Part shown: in pieces, positions 19,681 to 28,901 of the stretch
Layout of the letters: every line of letters starts with the position of its first letter
Position numbering within the stretch: position 1 is the stretch's first letter
From: CAKZLS01 sp963786305
GTDB lineage: Bacteria > Pseudomonadota > Alphaproteobacteria > Rhodospirillales > Defluviicoccaceae
Assembly (NCBI GenBank): GCA_963786305.1
Contig: CAWAYL010000003.1
Coordinates: 37,488-101,487 of the forward strand
DNA length: 64,000 nucleotides
Direction of reading: 5' to 3'
Position numbers and translations under genes: made by a program
Notes under the pieces: generated by a model
What the model was told of the DNA's origin: nothing
Databases searched by the model: none
What the model saw: only the letters and a program-made list of their open reading frames with translations

Positions 19681-20379
19681 TCACCCCCCGCTCGCCGGAC
19701 CCGGCAGCGCCAATTCACCGAGCGCCGCGCGAAGCTCGGCCAAGCCCTCCTGGGTTCGGGCGCTGGTGGTCAACACCTCCGGATGGCCGGCGGTGTGCTG
19801 CACGAGCTCGGCGGCGGTGCGCGAACGGAGATCGGCAAGTGGCGTCGGTTTCAGCTTGTCGCACTTCGTCAGGACCACCTGATAGGATACGGCCGAGCGG
19901 TCCAACATGGTCATGACGTCGCGGTCGATGCGCTTGATCCCGCGACGGGCGTCCACCAGCAGAAGAACCCGCCGGAGTGGGGCGCGGCCACTCAGATAGG
20001 CGTCCACCAGGTGCGTCCAGCGTTCCACGGTGGATTTGGGCGCCTCGGCGTATCCGTAGCCCGGAAGATCGGTCAGCGTCAGCCGGTCGCCCAGATTGAA
20101 GAAGATCAGCAACTGTGTCCGCCCTGGCGTATTCGACGTCCTCGCCAGGGTATTGCGGCCGGTGAGCGCGTTGATCAGGCTCGACTTGCCGACATTGGAG
20201 CGACCCGCGAAGGCGATCTCGGGAAGGTCGCCGGCCGGCACCTGATCCAACTGGGCCGCGGCGGTGACGAAACCGCACGGCAGGGTGAACAGCACCCTGC
20301 CCTGCTCGCGCGCCGCCGCGCCGTCATCGTCGGTGTTTTCCGTCAGGTTTTCACACCCATCTTTCGCATGATCACCCAT
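19681..20379 (-). CDS. engB: Ribosome biogenesis GTPase EngB/YihA
   Basis: This TrmE-Era-EngA-EngB-Septation family GTPase is needed for 50S assembly. G1 is GRSNVGKSSLINAL, G2 region TSNTPGRTQ, G3 DLPGYGYAEAPK, G4 TKCDK and G5 TSARTQEG. The extended N-terminal segment ends in LPEIAFAGRSN, as expected. The only ATG in a sensible position is at 20379, which overlaps the yidC 3' end by 37 bases, so translation is probably coupled to yidC. The neighbouring order yidC-engB-argB is the standard alphaproteobacterial arrangement. Confidence 0.94.
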   Translation of the reverse strand: MGDHAKDGCENLTENTDDDGAAAREQGRVLFTLPCGFVTAAAQLDQVPAGDLPEIAFAGRSNVGKSSLINALTGRNTLARTSNTPGRTQLLIFFNLGDRLTLTDLPGYGYAEAPKSTVERWTHLVDAYLSGRAPLRRVLLLVDARRGIKRIDRDVMTMLDRSAVSYQVVLTKCDKLKPTPLADLRSRTAAELVQHTAGHPEVLTTSARTQEGLAELRAALGELALPGPASGG

Positions 20380-22097
20380 TGCTGGATGATGGAGAGGATG
20401 TTGTTCCAGGTCCAGTAGATCACCAGTCCCGCGGGGAACCGAGCCAGCATGATGGTGAACACAACGGGCAGGAACATGAAGATCTTGGCCTGCAGCGGGT
20501 CCGGCGGTTGCGGGTTCAGTTTCTGCTGCAAGAACATGGTAATACCCATGATCAATGGCCACGCGCCGATCATGAGCAGTTCCGGAGGCTGCCAGGGGAT
20601 CAGTCCGAACAAATTGAACACGGTCGTTGGGTCGGGGGCCGATAGATCCTGGATCCATCCGAAAAAGGGCGCGTGGCGCATTTCGATGGTGACGAACAGC
20701 ACCTTATAAAGCGAAAAGAAAACCGGGATCTGGATGAGCATGGGAAGACAGCCCGACGTGGGGTTCACCTTCTCGCGCTTGTAGAGCGCCATCATCTCCT
20801 GGTTCAAACGCGCCTTATCGTCGCCAAAGCGTTCGCGCAGCTTGATCATTTCGGGTTGCAGCTTCCGCATCTGGCTCATCGCCCGGTACGACTTGTTGGC
20901 GAGCGGGAAGAACGCGAGCTTGATCACCACGGTCAGCAGAAGGATCGAGACACCGAAATTGCCGATCCAGCCGTTGGCCCAGATCAAAACTTCCGAAAGC
21001 GGTCGGGTCAGGAACCAGAACCAGCCGAAATCGATGGCCAGTGTCAGTTTGTCGATGCCGTATTCGTCCTCGTAGGTCTGCAGCAGGCTAAGTTCCTTGG
21101 CACCCGCGAACAGCCGGCTCTTCCGTTCGGCCGTCTCGCCGGGCGCGACGGTAACCCCGGGCGCCAGCACATCCACCTGATACCGCCCGGTCGCTCCGGC
21201 CGCCTGATAGACGAACCGCGTGTTCACCAACACGTCCTGATCGGGAACCAGGGCGGCCAGCCAGTATTTGTCGGTGATGCCGATCCAGCCCCCCGTACTT
21301 TTCTGCTGGATTGAACCGACCTCCTGAAGTTCGTCGTAGTCGACTTCCTTCAGGGTCCCGTCGAACACGCCCAGCGGCCCCTCGTGCAGAATGTAGAAAC
21401 CGCTGACCTCCGGCGTCCCGTAGCGCGAAACCAGTGAATAGGCGTTCAGGTTGACGGCGTCGCTCCCGTTGTTCTCCACCTGTTGGGTAATCGTGAACAA
21501 ATAGTCGCTATCGATCGAGATGATCCGCTTGAACGTCAGCCCCGCGCCATCGTCCCAGGTCAACGTCACCGGATCGTCGGTCGTCAGCGTATCGCGGTCG
21601 GCGGTCCAAACGGTGTCAGGCCCGGGCGCCGCCGAACCCGAGGCGGATGGCAACACCCAACCGACTTCGGCAAAATAGGCATCGGGCGTTCCGCGCGGCG
21701 AAAACAAAACGATTTCCGGGCTTTTGGGATCCAAGGTTTCGTGGAATTTGGCCAAGGTCAAATCATCGAGACGCCCGCCGATCAGCGAGATGGAGCCGTG
21801 CAGCCTGGGCGTATTGATCCTCACGCGCGGAACACCGGCGAGCGCCTCGGACCGGTCCTGCTCCTTGGAGGCGGCCGGGGGCGGCTCGGTGCCGGGTATG
21901 GCGGGCGGGACCGAGTCCGCGCTCGGCGTCGGCGGTTGATCGACGGCGCCGGGCGTTTTCTCCGTGGCGGACTGCTGCTGCGCGGACGACGTGGGAGGAA
22001 TATCGGGCTTTGGGTAGAAGATCTCGTAAACGTGCTGGAACCCAAACAGAATTACGATCGACAGGACGATCGCCAGGATCAGGTTTCTATTGTCCAT
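20343..22097 (-). CDS. yidC: Membrane protein insertase YidC
   Basis: This 584-residue protein inserts inner-membrane proteins with or without SecYEG. An N-terminal anchor helix (NLILAIVLSIVILFGF) is followed by a Pro/Ala/Glu-rich linker. Next come the large periplasmic beta-domain (about 90-360) and the five-helix insertase core. The core contains the conserved GNFGVSILLLTVVIKLAFFPLANKSYRAM, the cytoplasmic KLQPEMIKLRERFGDDKARLNQEMMALYKREKVNP coiled hairpin, and GCLPMLIQIPVFFSLYKVL. The final helix ends in IIQQWVIMRKMGVKT. Length and order match Gram-negative YidC. It is the centre of the rpmH-rnpA-yidD-yidC-engB cluster. Confidence 0.97.
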   Translation of the reverse strand: MDNRNLILAIVLSIVILFGFQHVYEIFYPKPDIPPTSSAQQQSATEKTPGAVDQPPTPSADSVPPAIPGTEPPPAASKEQDRSEALAGVPRVRINTPRLHGSISLIGGRLDDLTLAKFHETLDPKSPEIVLFSPRGTPDAYFAEVGWVLPSASGSAAPGPDTVWTADRDTLTTDDPVTLTWDDGAGLTFKRIISIDSDYLFTITQQVENNGSDAVNLNAYSLVSRYGTPEVSGFYILHEGPLGVFDGTLKEVDYDELQEVGSIQQKSTGGWIGITDKYWLAALVPDQDVLVNTRFVYQAAGATGRYQVDVLAPGVTVAPGETAERKSRLFAGAKELSLLQTYEDEYGIDKLTLAIDFGWFWFLTRPLSEVLIWANGWIGNFGVSILLLTVVIKLAFFPLANKSYRAMSQMRKLQPEMIKLRERFGDDKARLNQEMMALYKREKVNPTSGCLPMLIQIPVFFSLYKVLFVTIEMRHAPFFGWIQDLSAPDPTTVFNLFGLIPWQPPELLMIGAWPLIMGITMFLQQKLNPQPPDPLQAKIFMFLPVVFTIMLARFPAGLVIYWTWNNILSIIQQWVIMRKMGVKT

Positions 22098-22147
22098 TGA
22101 ATTCGTGCCTTACCTTGACGCGACCCTGGTGACCGCTGCCCTAAGCT

Positions 22148-22423
22148 CTAAGAAATCGGATGAAAATGGTCATCGAGATGACTGTGCGTCGGATCGGTCT
22201 CCGTTCCCGGGACCGGATCGTAGCCTGACCCCCCCACGGCTGGCACCGCAGGATGCGCTTGAGCGCCATCCATCCTCCCTTGATCACACCATGGCGCTGA
22301 GAACGCTTCCACGGCATACGCCGAGCACGTGGGCTGATACCGGCATGAACTCGGCAGGATTGGCGAGAGCAGATATCTGTAACCGCGAATCAATCCCACC
22401 ATCAGGCCGCGTACCGGCTTCAT
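22148..22423 (-). CDS. yidD: YidD, membrane protein insertion efficiency factor (two compensating frameshifts)
   Basis: This small protein is always found between rnpA and yidC and assists insertion. The first half, RGYRYLLSPILPSSCRYQPTCSAYAVEAF, is a near-perfect YidD signature with the paired cysteines. The following stretch is out of frame. Reading the neighbouring frame gives RHGVIKGGWMALKRILRCQPW, as expected, before the original frame resumes with GGSGYDPVPG. One extra T near 22310 and one extra G in the seven-G run near 22230 explain both shifts. The start ATG at 22423 overlaps the rnpA stop (ATGA). The C-terminal tail is D/H-rich and variable. Confidence 0.9.
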   Translation of the reverse strand: MKPVRGLMVGLIRGYRYLLSPILPSSCRYQPTCSAYAVEAFSAPWCDQGRMDGAQAHPAVPAVGGSGYDPVPGTETDPTHSHLDDHFHPIS

Positions 22424-22836
22424 CGCCTCGCTTCCCCGTATCCCGTGCCGCCCTGAACCGGTTGATCCGCCTTCGCGTAAGCACCAACACGTTTGAGAGC
22501 GGTCTCCAGGTCTCTCAGCAAGGCGGAATAGGGCCGCGTGAACGTCGCGGCCCGGCCAATTAACACATAATCGCGATCAGGCATTGCATGAGCGGCGAGA
22601 ATCGCCCCCACGGCCGCCTTGAGGCGGCGCCGTATCCGGTTGCGACGGACGGCATTGCCGACGCGGCGACTAGCGGTAAACCCCACGCGGATCGGCGGCA
22701 AATCTTCTCTCCCTCGTTGTTCCATACCCCGGGGCCGCATTTGCAGTATCAACCCCGGCGCGACCCATTTTCGGCCGTCCCTGGCAATCCTGAGGAAATC
22801 CGATCGGCGCTTTAGGTGGGCAACGGTGGAAGTCAC
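22420..22836 (-). CDS. rnpA: Ribonuclease P protein component
   Basis: This is the protein subunit of RNase P (C5), which helps the RNA subunit mature tRNA 5' ends. It has HLKRRSDFLRIARDGRKW at the start and the RNR signature region RVGFTASRRVGNAVRRNRIRRRLKAAV, which binds RNA. The frame is open to a GTG at 22902, but that start would overlap rpmH by about 60 bases. I prefer GTG 22836 (MTSTVAHLKRR), 7 bases after the rpmH stop. The resulting 138 residues fit the family. It is co-transcribed with rpmH and yidD. Confidence 0.93.
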   Translation of the reverse strand: MTSTVAHLKRRSDFLRIARDGRKWVAPGLILQMRPRGMEQRGREDLPPIRVGFTASRRVGNAVRRNRIRRRLKAAVGAILAAHAMPDRDYVLIGRAATFTRPYSALLRDLETALKRVGAYAKADQPVQGGTGYGEARR

Positions 22837-22843
22837 CGGCGGG

Positions 22844-22978
22844 TCAAGCGGAAAGGCGCTTACGCCCTTTCCGGCGCCGATTTGCGAGGATTCGCCGACC
22901 ACTTACGGTTGCCATACGGGAGCGAAAACCGTGACGGCGTTTGCGGACAATCTTACTGGGTTGGTATGTACGTTTCAC
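22844..22978 (-). CDS. rpmH: 50S ribosomal protein L34
   Basis: A 44-residue ribosomal protein, entirely recognisable: KRTYQPSKIVRKRRHGFRSR followed by MATVSGRRILANRRRKGRKRLSA. It begins with a GTG at 22978 in place of the usual ATG. A larger open frame continues upstream but has no homology. It is the first gene of the leftward rpmH-rnpA-yidD-yidC-engB run, so the main promoter should lie in 22979-23397. It is too short for most gene finders to score well but is certain by sequence. Confidence 0.96.
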   Translation of the reverse strand: MKRTYQPSKIVRKRRHGFRSRMATVSGRRILANRRRKGRKRLSA

Positions 22979-23397
22979 AAGCTGGCTCCGACGCAGAACG
23001 GCCCGCTGTATATGGCCTTGCCGCGCCGAAGTCAATTGCGCCGACGCCGGAACCCGACAATCCATGGCCAAAATGGTTGCGGACCGACACGCAAAGGTGA
23101 CATTCCGTGAGCGGTCTGCCGCGATACCATTGCCTGTACGGTGACGCAATCGTACGGAAACCCTCATCAAAAGCGGTCGCGGGCTCAACGGCCCATACTG
23201 GAAACACTGGCATGAACCGCGACCGACGGATGAAGAACAAAAAAATTTTCGACGGTGCACTCGTTGCCCTTCGTCTTTCTTGTGCTGGCGGTACTCGTGG
23301 CGTTTTGTTGCTCGTTCTCGTTGACTGCAAACGACAAAGCCACGCGAACTTGAGTTCCACAATGGTTAACAAAGAGCGACCGGTGGTATGATCCCCC
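22979..23397. promoter_or_regulatory. Divergent promoter region between rpmH and a histidine kinase
   Basis: This 419-base stretch without a convincing gene separates the leftward rpmH cluster from the rightward kinase gene, so two promoters are expected. It is moderately AT-rich near 23210-23260 (aaaaaaatttt). I could not define clear -35/-10 pairs. Short open frames crossing it are shadows with no family resemblance. Confidence 0.4.
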
Positions 23398-24814
23398 ATG
23401 GCTCGGAAAAGACGCAAGATGCCGTCCCTGCCTTGGGGCTTGTCGGCTCGGCTCCTCGCGCTGACGACGCTTTTCGTCATGCTGGCCGAGGTGCTTATCT
23501 ACGTTCCGTCCGTCTCGCGGTTTCGCAAGGCCTATCTCGAGGATCAGAATCGCCAAGGCCAACTTGGCCATTCTGGCGGTCGAGGCCAGTCCCGACAATG
23601 TCGTCGGAAAAACTCTGTCCATGGATCTGCTCCTCAAGCGGGCGCTTACGCTGTCGTGTTGAAGGAGCCCGACCGCCGAAAGCTGATGCTGAGCAGTGAA
23701 ACATTGCCCTCCGTCGATGTCACCTATGACCTCCGCGATGTGATGTTTCCGGAATGGATCGCCGAGGCGTTGATGACGCTGCTGCAATCAGATAACAGGG
23801 TCATGCGAATCGTCGCCGCTTCGCCCCACAACGCCGACGCCACCATCGAAGTCGTGATGAACGAAGCACCGATGCGCCAAGAGATGTTGGATTTCTCCGT
23901 CCGCATTCTCCAGTTGTCGATCATTATCTCGTTGTTCACCGCCGGTCTGGTATTCCTCAGCCTGCAATGGCTCATGGTCCGGCCGGTCCGGCAAATCACC
24001 GACAGCATGACCCGCTTCCGCGACAACCCCGAAGACGAGTCCGTTACCATCCACCCCTCGGATCGCACCGACGAAATTGGCGTCGCCCAGAGGGAACTGG
24101 CATCGATGCAACGAGATCTGCGCGGCGCCCTGCGTCACAAGACGCACCTGGCCGCCCTGGGCGCGGCGGTGGCGAAAATCAATCACGATCTCCGAAACAC
24201 GTTGTCCACCGCCGTCCTGACCGCCGAGCATCTGGCGTCCATCGATAATGCGGAAGTGGCACGGGTGGCTCCGCGGCTGTCCAAGTCCATCGACCGGGCG
24301 GTGGCGCTGTGCAGTCAGACCCTGGAGTTCGTCCAGGATGTCCGCATCCCCCTTCAGCCAACCGTATTTCGATTTGGACGACCTGGTGTCCGAACTGGAA
24401 GCGACCGTCTGCCGGCCGGGCGCCGACGCGCCGGGTCTCGAGACCGTGACGGGCGTCGGGCTTCGGTTTCGAGATCAAGGCGGACCCGGAACAGATGTTC
24501 CGCGTATTCAGCAACCTGGCATTGAACGCGGCTCAGGCGGGCGCCCGATCCGTTCGGATCAAGGCGCTTCGGGACACGGACCTCGTCATCGAAATTCCGC
24601 GACGACGGTCCGGGGATCGAAGAAAGCGTGCAGGAACGACTGTTCCAGCCGTTCGCGGGGACGGCTCGAAAGGGCGGTACCGGCCTTGGTCTGGTCATCG
24701 CCCGCGAAATCATCAATGCCCACGGCGGGGAACTGAACTGGGGAAAGCGGCCCCGGGCGGCACCACCTTCGCATCCAGTTGCCGGCGGGTTGTCTCCATC
24801 CGCCGGGGAGCTGA
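23398..24814 (+). pseudogene. Sensor histidine kinase, multiply frameshifted
   Basis: The parts add up to a two-helix sensor kinase. They are a first membrane helix (LLALTTLFVMLAEVLIYV), a periplasmic segment, a second helix (IIISLFTAGLVFLSLQWLM), HAMP (RPVRQITDSMTRFRDNPEDE), the phospho-acceptor helix AKINHDLRNTLSTAVLTAEHL, and an ATP-binding domain in pieces (FSNLALNAAQAGA, GTGLGLVIAREIINAHGGEL). The frame leaves and returns in the periplasmic part around 23550-23660. It changes again near 24360, 24480, 24600 and 24640. At least four indels in 1.4 kb mean the gene is either decaying or this stretch is poorly sequenced. The phospho-histidine context (INHDLRN) is unusual for HisKA but occurs in alphaproteobacterial kinases. 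There is no response regulator nearby. Confidence 0.7.
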
Positions 24815-24817
24815 AAT

Positions 24818-25610
24818 GTGGTGGTGCGCCCATCCAGCCCGACGCCATGGGATCCCGCATCCTATCTGGCGTTTTCCGAGGAGCGGGCGCGTCCAGCGAT
24901 CGATCTGATGTCACACATCGCGCAAGACGCGCCGGACGCGAATCGTCGATCTCGGCTGCGGCGCCGGCAACATTACCCGGCTGCTGGCGGAGCGCTGGCC
25001 GCGGGCGCGCATCACCGGCGTGGATGCGTCGCCCGCGATGCTCGCGAGGGCGCGCGCCGCCGACGGCTCGATCGAGTGGGTTCGAGGCGGACATCGCCGC
25101 GTGGGCGCCACGGAGGCTTGGTCGACCTGATCTTTTCCAATGCCGCTCTGCATTGGCTCGACGATCATGACACCCTGTTTCCCAGGCTGGTGAGTTTTCT
25201 GAAGGACGGGCGGGGAATTGGCCGTGCAGATGCCCCGACAAAACCATGCGCCTTCTCATCAAGCCATCGCCGAGATCGCCGGCTGGGGTCGCTGGAAGGA
25301 GACAGCTCATTCCCCTCCTGCGCCGGCGCCTGTCGACGACCCAGAGGTCCAGATCGATAGGCTATCGGCGCTGACGTCGTCTCTCGATGTCTGGGAGACC
25401 ACCTACTGGCACGTTCTGGATGGCGCCAATCCGGTGATGGACTGGACCAGGGGCACGGTTCTGAGGCCATTCCTGGAGGCGTTGCCGGAGACCGACCAAC
25501 AGTCTTTTCTCGGGGCGTACACGGAGCGCATGGCCGCAGCCTATCCCGCCTCCGCCGACGGCCGAACGCTGTTTCCGTTCCGCCGCTTGTTTATCCTTGC
25601 CCGCCGATAG
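24818..25610 (+). pseudogene. Trans-aconitate 2-methyltransferase-like SAM methyltransferase, multiply frameshifted
   Basis: Read across three frames the sequence matches the Tam family. The parts are a start with TPWDPASYLAFSEERARPA, then (other frame) the SAM motif VDLGCGAGNITRLLAERWP and ITGVDASPAML, FEADIAAWAP, DLIFSNAALHWLDDHDTLFPRLV, and finally LAVQMP then the C-terminal WETTYWHVL, VMDWTRGTVLRPFLEAL and FPFRRLFILARR. Tam methylates trans-aconitate, relieving its inhibition of aconitase. At least three frame changes occur (about 24945, 25085 and 25215). The start shown is a GTG and is uncertain. As with the preceding kinase, the damage is either real decay or local sequencing error. Confidence 0.75.
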
Positions 25611-25624
25611 GCCGGCTCGACGGC

Positions 25625-25649
25625 AACGAGGGCCCGACTGGCCCTCGTT
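25625..25649. terminator. Hairpin between convergent genes
   Basis: A perfect 10-bp stem, AACGAGGGCC / GGCCCTCGTT, with loop CGACT lies between the rightward tam-like gene (ends 25610) and the leftward fabD (ends 25680). There is no clean T-run, so Rho-independent termination is probable, not certain. The position fits a shared bidirectional terminator. Confidence 0.6.
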
Positions 25650-25679
25650 CTAGCAATATGTCGGGATGTATGCGGCCGG

Positions 25680-26618
25680 TCAGATCGTCTGGATCAATGC
25701 GTCAACGTCAGTCGGATTTGCCACCGACAGACCGCGCATGCTCTTATCGATCCGACGCGCGAGACCCGAGAGCACTTTGCCAGTTCCGATCTCAACCAAC
25801 TCCTCGACGCCATGGGAGTGCATGAACAGCACACTTTCCCGCCAGCGCACCATGCCGGTCACCTGACGGACCAGCTGGCTGCGGATCTGCTCGGGTTCGG
25901 TGACGGGCAGCGCGGTCACGTTGGACACCAGCGGCACCGCGGGCGACCGCACGTTCACGTTATCCAGGGCTTCCGCCATGACATCGGCAACCGGAGCCAT
26001 CAGCGGGCAATGGAAGGGGCCGCTGACCGGAAGCATGAGGCTGCGCCGGGCTCCCCGCAGCGCCGCGATTTCGAGGGCGCGTTGAACGGCGATCCGGGTT
26101 CCGCTGATCACGATCTGGCCAGGTGCGTTATCATTGGCGGCAACGCAAACGGCGCCATCGTAGGTGTCCTGCGTAGCCTCGGCCGCGACCTCGTGAGCGG
26201 TTTCCAAATCCAGCCCCATCAACGCCGCCATGGCGCCTTCGCCCACCGGAACCGCCGTCTGCATGGCGAGGCCGCGGGTCCGAAGCAGGCGCGCGGCATC
26301 CGGCACGGTAAAGCTGCCGGCGGCGGTCAGGGCCGTGTACTCGCCGAGCGAATGTCCGGCAACGAACCGGCCCAGATGGCGAAGCTCGAACCCATGCTCC
26401 TTCTGCAACACGCTCAAAATGGCCATGCTGACGGCCATCAGTGCGGGTTGCGCGTTCTCGGTCAGAGTCAGTCGGTCTTCCGGACCGTCGCACATCAGCT
26501 CGAACAGATTCTGATCCAGGGCGTCATCAACCTCCTGGAAGATCTCGCGCGCAACCGGATACGCCTCTGCCAGCTCTTTTCCCATGCCGACGGATTGCGA
26601 GCCTTGCCCCGGAAACAC
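25680..26618 (-). CDS. fabD: Malonyl-CoA:ACP transacylase
   Basis: This enzyme loads malonate onto acyl carrier protein for fatty acid synthesis. Motifs are FPGQGSQSVGMG at the N-terminus, the nucleophile elbow GHSLGEYTAL (Ser about residue 91), the substrate-binding Arg region LLRTRGLAMQ, and the catalytic His in VSGPFHCPLMAP (about 200). The C-terminal VEELVEIGTGKVLSGL is standard. The frame begins with a GTG directly at VFPGQG, but RAL is encoded just upstream in the same frame and family proteins normally start about 5-10 residues earlier. The likely true start is ATG 26664 (MQPRTSEDTAAK), one base out of frame, which would need a small indel near 26625. The gene lacks its usual fabG neighbour in this window. 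Confidence 0.93.
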   Translation of the reverse strand: MFPGQGSQSVGMGKELAEAYPVAREIFQEVDDALDQNLFELMCDGPEDRLTLTENAQPALMAVSMAILSVLQKEHGFELRHLGRFVAGHSLGEYTALTAAGSFTVPDAARLLRTRGLAMQTAVPVGEGAMAALMGLDLETAHEVAAEATQDTYDGAVCVAANDNAPGQIVISGTRIAVQRALEIAALRGARRSLMLPVSGPFHCPLMAPVADVMAEALDNVNVRSPAVPLVSNVTALPVTEPEQIRSQLVRQVTGMVRWRESVLFMHSHGVEELVEIGTGKVLSGLARRIDKSMRGLSVANPTDVDALIQTI

Positions 26619-27097
26619 CAGCGCCCGTCTTGGCCGCGGTGTCCTCGGAAGTGCGTGGTTGCATGTCGACGGCGGCGGAGGATTTCAGTCAAAGCCATTA
26701 TGGATATCCCTAGTTATCGAATTTCGATCGTTCAAATTACCAAACCAATATGCCCGGCGGTCAGACGGCATCGCCGCGCAGCATCATGATAAGCATAAGT
26801 AACTGGACAAATGCAGTCGTCAACGGGGTCTCGACGAAATGGTCGACCGCCCGAGGCTTTGCCGCCGCTTTCGACCTACCGAAAGCTAAAAACAGCCCAG
26901 TTCATATTCGCTCGCAATTTGCGTTGCAACAAAAAAATCACATTTTATCTGGTACACGTTGCTTGGAAACTACTATATTTGGTAATCGAAACGTAACGAA
27001 TGATGAGCCGTTGTTTTCTTGCAACACTTCCTCAGGATATTGGAAATCGCGATTCCCGCTCGGCGCGGCGGCGTTTTGACTGATCATTTAATTGGGT
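26619..27097. other. AT-richer intergenic region between fabD and the Kef antiporter
   Basis: About 480 bases with visibly lower GC than the surrounding genes, especially 26880-27050 (runs of a/t such as aaaaaaatcacattttatctgg). It contains the fabD upstream region. I see no gene: the two short frames crossing it have no recognisable features. The low GC could mark a promoter region or an old insertion scar. Confidence 0.4.
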
Positions 27098-28756
27098 TTA
27101 AGGCACTCCGTTTTCCGGGCGATTTGGCACCCCCCCGGGTTCATAAACCAGCATGACCCGCTCCGCCAACTCAAGCGCGGTGGTCAAACCTTCAACCACG
27201 ACGGCGTCGGCGCCCACGACCCTGAGGTGCTGTCCCCAAGCTTCGTCGGGAACGCGCGTATAAATGTGTACATTTTTAAAAGACTGGCGGGCGACGGCCG
27301 TAACCTGCTCCGCCGTTGCCGCTTCCGGAACCGCCACCACCAGGGCATGAGCACGATCGAGGTGAGCCGCGCGCAAGACATCGACCCGGGTGGCGTTGCC
27401 GTAAAATACGCGCAGCCCCCTGGCGCGGCTCGCGGTTACGCGGGGCGCGTTCAGGTCGAGAATTAGCACCCGCACGCGTTCGCCGACCAGATGCCGCGCC
27501 ACCGCCTTTCCCACTTGACCGAAACCCGCCACCACCACGTGGCCGCTGATTTCGCCTTCCTCGGCCTGAAGGTTTCCGAGAAGCGAGCGCGCCGAGCGGG
27601 CCTCGGACGATCCGAGTTGCCGGGCGATCTGGGCTCCGACCGGCGTAATGACCATCGAAACGCCAATGGCGACGGTCAGAAGCTGCGCGTATTCGTTTGC
27701 AAGCAGTGCCAGGGAAGCAGCCAACGTCAGGAGCACGAAGGCGAATTCGCTGCCTTGGGACAGATATCCTCCCAGCGCCAGAGCGCGCGAAACCGGCTGG
27801 CCGAGGATCAGCGCGAGAACAATGATCACGGCCGCCTTTACGGCGACAAGCCCGCAGACCAGCAACGCGAGCGTCCCCGCTTGATCGATGGCCAGGCGGA
27901 GATCGAGCGTCATGCCGACGGTCATGAAGAACAGTCCCAATAGAAGACCGCGGAACGGCTGAATATCGGCGCTGACCTGATGGCGGAACTCCGTACCCGC
28001 GACCATCATGCCGGCGAGAAACGCGCCGAGCGCCATGGACAGACCCGCCTGTCCGGTGGCCCAACCCGTCCCGAGCACCAGCAACAGCGTCGCGCCGGTA
28101 AACACCTCGGATGCACCGGTCCCCGCCGCCAGTCGCAACAAGGGCTTAAGGACGATCCGCTCCACCATCACGATCAGGATAATGACGACGATGAACTTGA
28201 AGGCCGCGACCCCAAGCGGTCCAAACAGGGCGCGGTCGGCCATGGCGGCGGTGTTGATGAACACCAGCATGGGCGCCACGGCCAGGTCCTGTACCAGGAG
28301 CACGGCGATGGCGTTGCGGCCCAGTTGCCCGGTCATCTGGCCGCGTTCCCTGAGAAGCTGAAAGACCACGGCCGTCGAGGAGAGCGCCAGCGCGCCGCCG
28401 ACAACCAGGGCCTCCGTGGCATTGAGAGAGACGAGCCTGGCGATGCCGGCGATCACCAGCGTCGTTACTATCACCTGTCCGATAGCAAGCATGTAGATCT
28501 TGCGGCCGAACAGGCGCAAGCGCTCGAAGCTTAGCTCCAGCCCAACGGCAAACAGCAAGAACACGATGCCAAGCTCGGCCAGTGCCTGGGTACCTTCGAG
28601 GCTCTCGACCAGACCGAGCGAATACGGCCCAATGACCATGCCGGCGACGAGGTAGGCGAGAACGCTGCCCATCTTGAGCCGCTGAAACAAGGGGACAAAG
28701 ACGAGCAGAGCCACCAGGAGCACCAAGACATCGTGCAGGTATTGGTGCTCCGGCAT
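27098..28756 (-). CDS. CPA2-type monovalent cation:proton antiporter (KefB/KefC-like)
   Basis: A 552-residue inner-membrane antiporter or K+ efflux system. The N-terminal two-thirds hold about 12 hydrophobic helices with the family stretches YLVAGMVIGPYSLGLV, LFAVGLELSFERL and GALALSSTAVVFQLLRERG. A SQGSEFAFVLL segment (Q/E-containing, as in Kef) and TVGMTLDL are also visible. The C-terminal RCK/TrkA-N domain is VVVAGFGQVGKAVARHL with VFYGNATRVDVLRAAHLDRA and an AVPEAATAEQVTAVARQ tail. It lacks the extra C-terminal extension of E. coli KefC, so its glutathione gating cannot be assumed. It is followed leftward by intergenic DNA and is preceded by the RlmI-like gene with about 145 bases between. 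Confidence 0.88.
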   Translation of the reverse strand: MPEHQYLHDVLVLLVALLVFVPLFQRLKMGSVLAYLVAGMVIGPYSLGLVESLEGTQALAELGIVFLLFAVGLELSFERLRLFGRKIYMLAIGQVIVTTLVIAGIARLVSLNATEALVVGGALALSSTAVVFQLLRERGQMTGQLGRNAIAVLLVQDLAVAPMLVFINTAAMADRALFGPLGVAAFKFIVVIILIVMVERIVLKPLLRLAAGTGASEVFTGATLLLVLGTGWATGQAGLSMALGAFLAGMMVAGTEFRHQVSADIQPFRGLLLGLFFMTVGMTLDLRLAIDQAGTLALLVCGLVAVKAAVIIVLALILGQPVSRALALGGYLSQGSEFAFVLLTLAASLALLANEYAQLLTVAIGVSMVITPVGAQIARQLGSSEARSARSLLGNLQAEEGEISGHVVVAGFGQVGKAVARHLVGERVRVLILDLNAPRVTASRARGLRVFYGNATRVDVLRAAHLDRAHALVVAVPEAATAEQVTAVARQSFKNVHIYTRVPDEAWGQHLRVVGADAVVVEGLTTALELAERVMLVYEPGGVPNRPENGVP

Positions 28757-28901
28757 GTTCTCCCGCCGCGTTTCCGGTCAAAAGTTGCGGCGTCCCGCCA
28801 GCACGCGCGGGGACACCATCATCAAGGGCAATGATGGTTGGAGTTTACGGTGTCGCCCGCGAGAAAGCGAATCTCACCGCAACCAGTGCTTCGGCAGCGG
28901 C

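Noticed and set aside
26750..27079. Short rightward open frames in the fabD-Kef gap.
   Set aside because: No ribosome-binding site or recognisable domain; the region is AT-richer non-coding DNA.
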